Shown here one piece after another: positions 1-6,013 of a stretch of DNA of 27,477 nucleotides (position 1 is its first letter; each line of letters begins with the position of its first letter). The translations under genes and the position numbers were made by a program. Origin of the DNA: an uncultured Dorea sp. (GTDB taxonomy: Bacteria; Bacillota; Clostridia; Lachnospirales; Lachnospiraceae); contig CAJUBG010000053.1 in NCBI GenBank assembly GCA_910584575.1, forward strand, positions 1 to 27,477, given 5' to 3'. Below the pieces are notes generated by a model, which ran no database searches, had not been told where the DNA came from, and was given only the letters and a program-made list of their open reading frames with translations.

Positions 1-2
1 AA

Positions 3-848
3 ATGGGAATCAAAGGGGCTGCTATTGGGACAGGCATCGGATATATGATACCGACGATTATCGGTACAATATTTTTTCTGAGAGGAAGCCGCTTCGGCAT
101 AGCCGAATTGGAATGCGGCGACCGAATTGCCGCCGACCGAAGGGAGGGGGCATTACCGACAGGAAGAAGTGAGCTGCACTTTTGCAAGCCTGACATGGAC
201 GTATCTGTTCTGCTGAAAAGCTGTTCCAATGGTGCGTCGGAAATGGTAAGCCAGTGTTCGACTGCTGTAACTACATTTCTGTTTAATGGAACGATGATGA
301 AATTGTTGGGCGAGGACGGCGTAGCTGCGATTACGGTACTCATCTATTCGCAGTTCCTCTTAACAACGCTTTATATTGGCTTTTCTATGGGAACAGCCCC
401 CGTCGTAAGCTATAACTATGGGAGCGGGAATGTAAAACAGCTAAAAAAGACCGTCCGTATTTGTTTCAGCTTTATAGCGGGGATTTCCATATTTGTATTT
501 TTATTTTCCCTGTTTGGCGGAGAAAGTATTGCAAAGGTATTTGCGGAGAACAACAGGAATGTTTTTGAGATTACAAAGAATGGATTTAGCATTTTTTCAT
601 TCAGCTTTCTGTTCTCTGGATGCAATATTTTTTCATCCGCATTATTTACGGCATTATCCAATGGGAAAGCGTCTGCAACCATATCTTTCCTGCGGACGTT
701 TGGATTTATTACGGTGTTCCTTTTGGTGTTGCCGAGATTTTTAGAGGTGGCAGGCGTATGGCTTGCAGTCCCACTTGCGGAGCTGCTCACGCTGATGCTG
801 ACGATATATCTGCTATGCAGGCATCGGAAACAGTATCATTATTTTTGA
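3..848 (+). CDS. MATE-family efflux transporter, 3' part (5' end outside window)
   Basis: This is the C-terminal part of a multidrug/toxin extrusion (MATE) cation antiporter of the inner membrane. The frame is open from the window edge, so the Met at position 3 is probably internal. What is visible is about 280 residues. They include hydrophobic helices near residues 10-26, 105-130, 150-170, 190-215 and 225-270, and family-typical stretches such as NGASEMVSQ and GTAPVVSYNYGSGN. MATE proteins are usually 440-460 residues, so roughly the last 55-60 % is here. The oddity is residues 28-53: a charged, Arg/Glu/Gly-rich insertion encoded by a hairpin-rich 78-bp segment (separate entry). It falls between the helix end FFLRG and the conserved-looking SELHFCKPDMD. 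Substrate unknown; family assignment is firm, activity with the insertion is not. Confidence 0.8.
   Translation: MGIKGAAIGTGIGYMIPTIIGTIFFLRGSRFGIAELECGDRIAADRREGALPTGRSELHFCKPDMDVSVLLKSCSNGASEMVSQCSTAVTTFLFNGTMMKLLGEDGVAAITVLIYSQFLLTTLYIGFSMGTAPVVSYNYGSGNVKQLKKTVRICFSFIAGISIFVFLFSLFGGESIAKVFAENNRNVFEITKNGFSIFSFSFLFSGCNIFSSALFTALSNGKASATISFLRTFGFITVFLLVLPRFLEVAGVWLAVPLAELLTLMLTIYLLCRHRKQYHYF
83..166 (+). repeat. 78-bp in-frame palindromic insertion inside the MATE gene, flanked by a 6-bp direct repeat
   Basis: The hexamer AGGAAG occurs at 83-88 and again at 161-166. Removing one copy plus the intervening sequence (78 bp, 26 codons) rejoins the frame as FFLRG-RSELHF, which reads like a normal MATE loop. 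The inserted DNA is more GC-rich than its surroundings. It contains nested inverted repeats: TTCGGC-ATA-GCCGAA at 93-107, GCGGC (115-119) with GCCGC (129-133), and an outer CTTCGG (92-97) with CCGAAG (137-142). Its length is a multiple of three and it has no stop in the used frame. It looks like a small non-autonomous palindromic element that tolerates insertion into coding sequence. The element family is not identified. Confidence 0.6.
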
Positions 849-937
849 AAGAAAGGCAGGAAAGATTGATAGAAGTGAAAAATCTGCGTGTGACAGTGGT
901 TGGGAATGAATGGGAAAACGATATTTAGGAGAAAGAA

Positions 938-1260
938 ATGATACGACCATTAGAAGAAACAGACTCTGATACGGTATGCGGCATTGTAAATGAGAATTGG
1001 AAAAATGTTTATTCTGGATATGTCAATCCGCTGCTGGTAAATTCAGATGGATGTGCAGCAAGGACACGCCGATTAAAGACAGATTTTGCCGAGCAAGAGG
1101 CGGAGGAACAAGGGTATAAAGAAATTGTGATATGGGCGTTTAAAAATAACCATCATGCGGTTTCCTTTTATAAAAAAAAGGATACAGCATTGACAAAGAA
1201 GAATATTTAAGTGAGCCGTATTTTTCAATGGGAATATGGTTAAAGAAGTATATAGGATAG
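938..1260 (+). pseudogene. GNAT-family N-acetyltransferase pseudogene
   Basis: The start (MIRPLEETDSDTVCGIVNEN) and the later motif YKEIVIWAFKNNHHAVSFY are typical of small GNAT acetyltransferases, which usually have 150-170 residues. Two lesions are visible. After TDFAEQ (about residue 51) the sequence jumps straight to EAEEQGYKEI, so the central acetyl-CoA-binding part is missing. Then the A8 run at 1172-1179 is one base short: the used frame ends at 1210, while the +2 frame continues as IDKEEYLSEPYFSMGIW to a stop at 1258-1260, giving the expected C-terminus. A good ribosome-binding site (AGGAGAAAG) precedes the ATG. The gene is almost certainly inactive. Confidence 0.65.
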
Positions 1261-1394
1261 AGCCAGAGGTTTTGACACTTCCAGAGAACACTAACATTTA
1301 TGCAAAAGAATATAAATTATACCTGCCAGATAAAAAGTTGTTACAGAAAAAATTGAAGGAATGGTTAGATGAGGAACAGAAAAACAATTTATAA
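1236..1394 (+). pseudogene. C-terminal fragment resembling DUF1016 / PDDEXK-nuclease proteins
   Basis: A 52-codon open frame overlaps the end of the GNAT pseudogene. Its product contains NIYAKEYKLYLPDKKLLQKK followed by an acidic/basic helix. The pattern 'I(Y/F)AxxYxLYLPxxxxL' near a C-terminus is one I associate with DUF1016 (YhcG-type) nuclease proteins. The rest of such a protein is absent, so this would be a truncated remnant. The assignment rests on one short motif and could be wrong. Confidence 0.35.
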
Positions 1395-1494
1395 TGTGTG
1401 AGAATAGATGGGATATGAACTTATCGGAAATTCCGACAGGTTGGGGAAAGGATAATAAGGATTATTCCATATAAGAAAAAGAGGATAGATACAT

Positions 1495-1718
1495 ATGAAA
1501 GCAGATAATTTGAGTTTTTAGAATTTATCGGGGCAGGTAAAAGAACCTTTTATATACCTGTATATCAGAGAAATTATGATTGGAAAAGGATGCAATGTAT
1601 TACATTGTTCAGAGACATTGAATCAATTGCAATAGATGAAAATAGAAATAGCCATTTTGGGGGAACCATAGTATATGTAGAAGGAGATTCTACTATGATA
1701 GAGGGAAAATTGAGATAA
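1495..1718 (+). pseudogene. DUF262 (GmrS/D-type N-terminal domain) gene fragment, frameshifted
   Basis: The frame opens with ATG at 1495 (MKADNLSF) and hits a stop at 1519-1521. If one T is restored to the T5 run at 1515-1519, translation continues as LEFIGAGKRTFYIPVYQRN, YDWKRMQCITLFRDIE and so on to a stop at 1716-1718. The IPVYQRNYDW motif is the hallmark of the DUF262 domain, found in GmrSD-type modification-dependent restriction enzymes and related defence proteins. Only about 73 residues remain of proteins that normally exceed 500. Bases 1719-1775 still read as coding-like fragments in another frame (for example KESYLTNRFSPEALRIKL). The gene is dead. Confidence 0.6.
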
Positions 1719-1833
1719 AAGAAAGTTATTTAACAAATAGATTCAGTCCAGAAGCACTAAGAATCAAATTGTAAGAACAGTTTTTCACAGGATTAGCATG
1801 AATCGAATATTCTGGTAAAAAAGGGTTTTTTCA

Positions 1834-1959
1834 ATGAATAGGGTAAAACAGCAGATCCACTACCGCTGTGCCGATACAATGCAGGGAAATATTAAGGGTC
1901 AAAACGTAACAGCAGCCATCCTGGATACAGGGGAACGTGTTATTTTACTGCCAAGTTAG
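1834..1959 (+). pseudogene. S8 (subtilisin-like) peptidase, 5' fragment interrupted by the recombinase element
   Basis: The frame starts at ATG 1834 and runs through ADTMQGNIKGQNVTAAILDT, the usual N-terminus of a compact S8 protease. It carries the catalytic Asp (codon 1924-1926) in the ILDTG motif. After GGG (1930-1932) the host gene reaches GA at 1933-1934, and the next bases belong to the inserted element. Reading continues for eight foreign codons to TAG at 1957-1959. Joining 1933-1934 to 7678 gives ILDTG-EGMAAHPDL in frame with the downstream half. Upstream bases show only a weak ribosome-binding site (AAAAAGGG). The fragment cannot be active alone because it lacks the His and Ser. Confidence 0.8.
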
Positions 1960-1988
1960 CAAGACCTAGTAAATACACAATGTCATGA

Positions 1989-2009
1989 GTTGCCCGACAA
2001 ATGGGCAAC
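1989..2009. repeat. Perfect 7-bp hairpin near the element's left end
   Basis: GTTGCCC (1989-1995) and GGGCAAC (2003-2009) form a perfect stem with a 7-nt loop. No T-tract follows on the + strand, so it is not an obvious terminator. It lies between the left junction and the IS1182-type remnant. It could be part of a recombinase-binding region or of an insertion-sequence end. Confidence 0.4.
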
Positions 2010-2027
2010 AGCACCTTAAAAACTTAA

Positions 2028-2330
2028 CACATTAGCTTCAAATGTAGTATAATAGGTCAAATTCTAAGTGAGGAGCTACTCACCGATGAAGAAATTGTGG
2101 ATACCCTTCCATTTGACATCCGTTATCAGTATGCACTCCATACAACCAGCTTGGAAGAACAGCCGATCAATGACCGTACGCTTGGAAGATTCCGTGCCAG
2201 ATGCAATGCCTATGAAAAGTCAACAGGCAGAATTTATCCATACATAGCATATCGAGGAATGGCAGGCCAGTTAAAAAATTATCCCCAACCATATATTAAC
2301 CTTGACATAGCGTTGTCAGGGTTAATATAG
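2028..2330 (+). pseudogene. IS1182-family transposase N-terminal fragment (DUF772 type)
   Basis: The open frame carries EELLTDEEIVDTLPFDIRYQ, then YALHTTSLEEQPINDRTLGR and FRARCNAYEKSTGR. This is the N-terminal DUF772 region of IS1182/IS5-like DDE transposases. No start codon is obvious. The similarity stops near 2235, and the frame then runs through unrelated residues to a stop at 2328-2330. The DDE catalytic domain is absent. It marks an old insertion that was mostly deleted. Confidence 0.6.
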
Positions 2331-2336
2331 TATAAT
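2292..2336 (+). promoter_or_regulatory. Promoter embedded in a 16-bp inverted repeat
   Basis: Two 16-bp arms (2292-2307 and 2314-2329, one mismatch, 6-nt spacer) contain TTGACA at 2302-2307. TATAGT lies 18 bp downstream (2326-2331), overlapping TATAAT at 2331-2336. A near-perfect dyad between -35 and -10 is the layout expected of a repressor or MerR-type operator-promoter. It is followed by a strong GGAGGTGA ribosome-binding site and then the YafY-type remnant, so it was probably that regulator's own promoter. It is now the nearest promoter for the UDG-family gene. Confidence 0.5.
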
Positions 2337-2356
2337 CAAGCTATGGAGGTGATGAG

Positions 2357-2458
2357 TTGCAGGAAAGCAGACTGTTTGAATAATTCAGCCTAAATCTATT
2401 CGTCAAACATTGAAAGCAAAACATGAGGCTGCAAGAGAACATCATAAAGGAGAATAAA
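2357..2458 (+). pseudogene. Remnant of a YafY/WYL-type transcriptional regulator
   Basis: A GGAGGTGA site is followed by TTG at 2357. The reading LQESRLFE resembles the start of HTH_11-WYL (YafY) regulators (MQESRLFKIL...). It stops at 2381-2383. In the +2 frame a C-terminus-like tail, IRQTLKAKHEAAREHHKGE, continues to a stop at 2456-2458. The simplest reading is an out-of-frame internal deletion that removed nearly the whole gene and left its promoter and ends. The match is short, so the family call is tentative. Confidence 0.35.
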
Positions 2459-2461
2459 GAT

Positions 2462-3055
2462 ATGAACATTAAAAAAGAACTTGAAACGAAAGTAGGTATA
2501 GCAAACGGCATTTATCTAAACGATATTGATATTGACCCACTTACGATTAAGGCAATTATGATAAATGAAGTTGTACCCGCTGACCCTTCACAGGATTTTT
2601 ATGGACTCCGCGACGCAGATTATATGAAAACAACGATCCCCCTTTTGCAAGGGGCGGGAACAGAGGTTACTTCCATACAAGACATATTGCAAATGGGTAT
2701 CTATATTACAAATGCAGTAAAAACCCCAAAAACAGAATATGCCATTGACAAAGGCAGTATTGAAAATAGTTTGCCATATTTAGAAGCAGAGCTTGCTTTA
2801 TTCCCCAATATAAAGGTTATTATGCTTATGGGTGATGTTGCAAAGAAAGCCTTTAACATGATTACGAAAAAGTCAACAAAGAAAAACGCTGTTCCAGCCG
2901 TTTCGACCTATAAATTGCGGAATAGCGAAATTTATTATAAGGGTATTCGGGTAATGCCGTCATACATAATGACAGGGGGGAATATCTTAATCGAAAAGTC
3001 AAAAGTAACAATGGCAACCGAAGACATTGTAGCTATGTTGGAAATAATCAAGTGA
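2462..3055 (+). CDS. Uracil-DNA glycosylase family protein
   Basis: The 197-residue product begins MNIKKELETKVGIANGIYLN, preceded by AAAGGAG at a 9-nt spacing. An ATG 13 codons upstream is in frame but has no comparable ribosome-binding site. Key segments are IMINEVVPADPSQDFYG (residues 36-52), which fits the N-terminal active-site loop of UDG-superfamily proteins, and KVIMLMGDVAKKAFN (about 119-133), the central strand and turn. A C-terminal PSYIMTGGNILIEKSK fills the place of the usual 'HPS' region. Members of the superfamily remove uracil or other damaged bases from DNA, but whether this one is a glycosylase cannot be told from sequence. It is the only intact recognisable cargo of the mobile element and lies just downstream of an orphaned palindromic promoter. 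Confidence 0.65.
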   Translation: MNIKKELETKVGIANGIYLNDIDIDPLTIKAIMINEVVPADPSQDFYGLRDADYMKTTIPLLQGAGTEVTSIQDILQMGIYITNAVKTPKTEYAIDKGSIENSLPYLEAELALFPNIKVIMLMGDVAKKAFNMITKKSTKKNAVPAVSTYKLRNSEIYYKGIRVMPSYIMTGGNILIEKSKVTMATEDIVAMLEIIK

Positions 3056-3414
3056 AACATCTTTTAAGGTGTCGTGACATCTTATATGTTGAGAAAAGTG
3101 GATTTACTGTTATAACAGGATTTATTCAGAAAATTTCTTCTGGTGCGCTTGTGTCTTGTGATATGCAACAGATTAAAGATTACCCTTATCCACCACAATT
3201 TATCAAGGAATCTGTGAAGCAGGAAAAATTATCTCTTGAGACTTGGCAGAAATCTTTTGGAAATGGGGAATATGTTCGTTGTACTGAAATATGTAATTGT
3301 GTTCTTTGCCTGCCATCTGCTTCTCCTGCCGTAAGTTATGGTAAATGGAGCTGTTACCCGACAGCCGCTTTTAGGATTAAAAAGAATGTAATAGGACAAA
3401 ACTATGTAAAATAG
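3052..3414 (+). CDS. Small unrecognised protein, overlapping the UDG-family gene
   Basis: A 120-codon frame starts with GTG overlapping the preceding stop (GTGA), an arrangement compatible with translational coupling. I do not recognise a family. The N-terminal 65 residues (for example GFIQKISSGALVSCDMQQIK and FIKESVKQEKLSLETWQKSF) look like ordinary coding sequence. The C-terminal third is Cys- and aromatic-rich (EICNCVLCLP) and looks less protein-like, so the frame may be a fragment fused to non-coding sequence. It could equally be non-functional. Confidence 0.35.
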   Translation: MKHLLRCRDILYVEKSGFTVITGFIQKISSGALVSCDMQQIKDYPYPPQFIKESVKQEKLSLETWQKSFGNGEYVRCTEICNCVLCLPSASPAVSYGKWSCYPTAAFRIKKNVIGQNYVK

Positions 3415-3437
3415 AATGTAATGCAGGAGGGAATGGT

Positions 3438-3707
3438 ATGTATGTGTCAAAGGAGGAATTACATAGAATGGAGCAGATGGATATAAGAGATGCTGTTCCA
3501 GATGAGTTGGTAGATATAAGTGAGATTGAAATAGACATGAAGAAATCAATTCCGGACAGAGTGGAAGAGTATGTGCAAAAGGTTGGAAATCCATTCCTGG
3601 TAAGAGTTGGAGATTATGTTGTCAAAATTGGATATTCAGATTGTGAGGAGACATTAAACGAGAGGATGAAGCAGTATATCAAAAAAGTTGCTGAAATAAA
3701 GTATTAG
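3438..3707 (+). CDS. DUF6870 family protein
   Basis: This is an 89-residue soluble protein with a strong ribosome-binding site (CAGGAGGG, 6-7 nt before ATG). The pattern MYVSKEELHRMEQMDIRDAV, then PDELVDI, a short acidic stretch, KVGNPFLVRVGDYVVKIGYS, and a final ETLNERMKQYIKK helix matches the small DUF6870 proteins common in Firmicute integrative elements. Function is unknown. It sits between the UDG-family cargo and the recombinase block. It may serve element biology, but nothing in the sequence proves this. Confidence 0.6.
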   Translation: MYVSKEELHRMEQMDIRDAVPDELVDISEIEIDMKKSIPDRVEEYVQKVGNPFLVRVGDYVVKIGYSDCEETLNERMKQYIKKVAEIKY

Positions 3708-3789
3708 TAAAAGTCTTTACATACAGCAGGAGGACGGGGGTGGCTAACTGAAAACATACTGGATGTATGGATAAGATAATGAAGCTAGG

Positions 3790-4170
3790 AACCGAATAAA
3801 GAAAGAACATATTTATTTTATCGCTGCTTATCTGCGCCTGTCAAGGAACGATGAAGATATGGATGTCTGCGTAGATGGTGGTTATTTCGGAGCCAATTTT
3901 GACAGACCTGAGTTTAAACGGATGTTGTCGGATATCGAAGCGGGTAATGTGAATTGTGCCATAGTGAAAGACTTGTCCAGACAGCACACTAGGAACTTAT
4001 TTTTCGGTGTACTAGGACAGGATTATATTGAAGCCGGGCGGTTGATACAAAAGACCTTCCCGGCTTTTCATGCGCATTTTATTGCCGTGACAGACCATTT
4101 TGACAGCCAGACGGCAGATTACAATAAATCATTTCACACGAGGATTATGAAATGGTGCAGGCTTTATTAG
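3790..4170 (+). pseudogene. Decayed serine recombinase (first of three)
   Basis: The frame opens after a stop and lacks a clear start codon. It reads AAYLRLSRNDED, containing the catalytic-serine motif, then jumps to DGGYFGANFDRPEF, so about 30 residues of the resolvase domain (the region after 'ES.S..NQR') are missing. It continues with NCAIVKDLSRQ, an extra TRNLFFGVLGQ, then DYIEAGRLIQKTFPAFHAHF and IAVTDHFDSQTADYN, and stops at 4170. No recombinase or zinc-ribbon domain follows. Bases 4171-4336 carry further short coding-like pieces, including a 17-codon frame at 4283-4336 whose TAA abuts the next ATG. These could be what is left of its C-terminus. Confidence 0.65.
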
Positions 4171-4336
4171 GTGTTGATAACGGTTGTATTTCAGGCATTG
4201 GAGACATGTAATGATATTGCTTCAGGGGTAAAACTGAAAAAATGTGAAGAAGCGATGGAGATTAATAGAAGAATTTAGCAAGATGCTGGTACTAAAAGAA
4301 TATCTGGAGGCAGAAGTAAGGGAGGGCAGGGTATAA

Positions 4337-6013
4337 ATGGCAAGGACATCCAAAAGAGAGAAAAGAGGACTGCCTGGGAAGCAGGCAAGAGCTCCCATAG
4401 ATCCTGTTTGGAAAGCCGGCATCTATGCAAGGCTGTCGGTTGACAGTAATGAAAGGAAAAATGAATCCATAGACACACAGATTGAGATTGCAAAGGATTA
4501 TATAGGGCAGACAGGAGATATAGAACTGATTGAGTGCTATACGGATTTAGGGAAAACAGGCACAAATTTCAATCGCGAAGGCTTTGGGCGCATGATGGCG
4601 GACGTGCGCGGGAGGCGGATTAATTGTGTTGTAGTAAAGGATTTTTCACGGTTTGGAAGGAATTATATAGAAACAGGAAATTATATTGAAAAAATATTTC
4701 CATTTATGAAAGTGCGGTTTATTGCGGTTACGGATGGTTATGACAGCGAGTATATGCCAAGCGACAATCTTCAGCTTTCCATGAACTTGAAAAATATTGT
4801 AAATGAGCTTTACGCAAAAGACATTGCACAGAAGGTCAGGACGGCATGGAAAATAAGACAGGAGATTGGGAGCTATACAGGAGGTGTGCCGCCTTATGGA
4901 TACAGTGTAAAAATGATTGGCGACAGGAGGGTATTATATCCTAATGCGGATACAAAAGAGATTGTTGTGAGGATTTTTGAGATGTTTGCGGCGGGCAGTA
5001 CCTATAAAGAGATTGCGCAAGAGCTATATCATAGGAAGATACAGCGCCCTATGGCGTATCGTGCGACAGGGGAATTATACTGCCCGGAGGATGGAGAATT
5101 ACATCAATGGCCATTGGATACAATCAAGAAGATTCTGACAAATCCTGTTTACATTGGTACACTCCTTCAGTCAAGAACCGGTGGAAAGGCGTATTGGAGC
5201 CGTAAGCGTCATGAAGTGGACGAAGAAAATGATATTTCGGTTGTGGAGCATACCCATGAACCGCTTGTTTCAGAGGAATTGTTTTATAAGGTTTCCGAAC
5301 GATTTGAGAGACAAAGCAAGTGTTCAAATAATAGCGGCTTTTCAAAAAAAATCCCGCAAAGCGAGGATAGTTTTAAGGATATGGTTTATTGCGGCAGATG
5401 CAGCCGCCGTATGATACGTAATATGTCCATAATAGCGCTCTCCAGTGGAAACCGGGTGCGTAGGTATTATTATGCCTGTCCCAATAAAAATAAGATAGAT
5501 GGCAGTAAGTGCGAATGTCAGGGAATTTCGTTTCTGGCATTGGAGGCTCTTATAAAAGAAGTATTGGAAAAAGAATTCGCATTTTCAGAAATGCGCCCAA
5601 AGGATTATTGTAACGAAAATATACAGGAAGCAGAAAAAAAGAAAGGAACGGTTCGTAAAAAGATATGGAAAGCTGCACAGAAACAGGACGAATTGGCATT
5701 GATGGGCAGCAAGCTCTATCTTCGTTACCGGAACGGGGAACTTCATAGAGAAGCTTTTTTGGACGAAAAAGCAAAAATAGCAGAAAGGCTTACGGCATTA
5801 AAAGTACAGATGGAGAGTTGGGAACGGCAGGAAAAAATAATTGATAAGGAAACAGACAGGGTGAATCGGTCTATCAGAGGGATGTTGAAACAGAGAGGCA
5901 TTCATAAATTTGACAGGGAGCTTGCAGAGTGCCTGATTAAAAAAATTAACATTTATCCAAAACATCAGGTAGAAATCGTATTTAACTTCAGAAGGAGGGA
6001 AGCACATGAATGA
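4337..6013 (+). CDS. Large serine recombinase 1
   Basis: This 558-residue site-specific recombinase cuts and rejoins attachment-site DNA through a covalent 5'-phosphoserine. The resolvase domain spans about residues 25-165 with catalytic Ser34 in YARLSVDS and conserved Arg in KDFSRFGRNYIE. A recombinase domain follows (about 185-330: GGVPPYGYS, ILTNPVYIGTL). Next come a zinc ribbon with Cys352, Cys355, Cys381 and Cys392/394, and a coiled coil from about 420 to 540. A GGAGGGCAGGG ribosome-binding site precedes the ATG. The stop overlaps the ATG of the second recombinase by 8 bp, so the two are probably translated together. The length and domain order are typical of intact TnpX/CcrA-like enzymes. 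Confidence 0.9.
   Translation: MARTSKREKRGLPGKQARAPIDPVWKAGIYARLSVDSNERKNESIDTQIEIAKDYIGQTGDIELIECYTDLGKTGTNFNREGFGRMMADVRGRRINCVVVKDFSRFGRNYIETGNYIEKIFPFMKVRFIAVTDGYDSEYMPSDNLQLSMNLKNIVNELYAKDIAQKVRTAWKIRQEIGSYTGGVPPYGYSVKMIGDRRVLYPNADTKEIVVRIFEMFAAGSTYKEIAQELYHRKIQRPMAYRATGELYCPEDGELHQWPLDTIKKILTNPVYIGTLLQSRTGGKAYWSRKRHEVDEENDISVVEHTHEPLVSEELFYKVSERFERQSKCSNNSGFSKKIPQSEDSFKDMVYCGRCSRRMIRNMSIIALSSGNRVRRYYYACPNKNKIDGSKCECQGISFLALEALIKEVLEKEFAFSEMRPKDYCNENIQEAEKKKGTVRKKIWKAAQKQDELALMGSKLYLRYRNGELHREAFLDEKAKIAERLTALKVQMESWERQEKIIDKETDRVNRSIRGMLKQRGIHKFDRELAECLIKKINIYPKHQVEIVFNFRRREAHE

Noticed and set aside
620..928. Overlapping + strand frame at the end of the MATE gene
   Set aside because: Its first half is the transporter read in another frame and its last 30 codons match nothing I recognise; no ribosome-binding site supports it.
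1989..2009. Hairpin as a terminator of the S8 5' fragment
   Set aside because: The stem is perfect but short and has no T-tract on the + strand.
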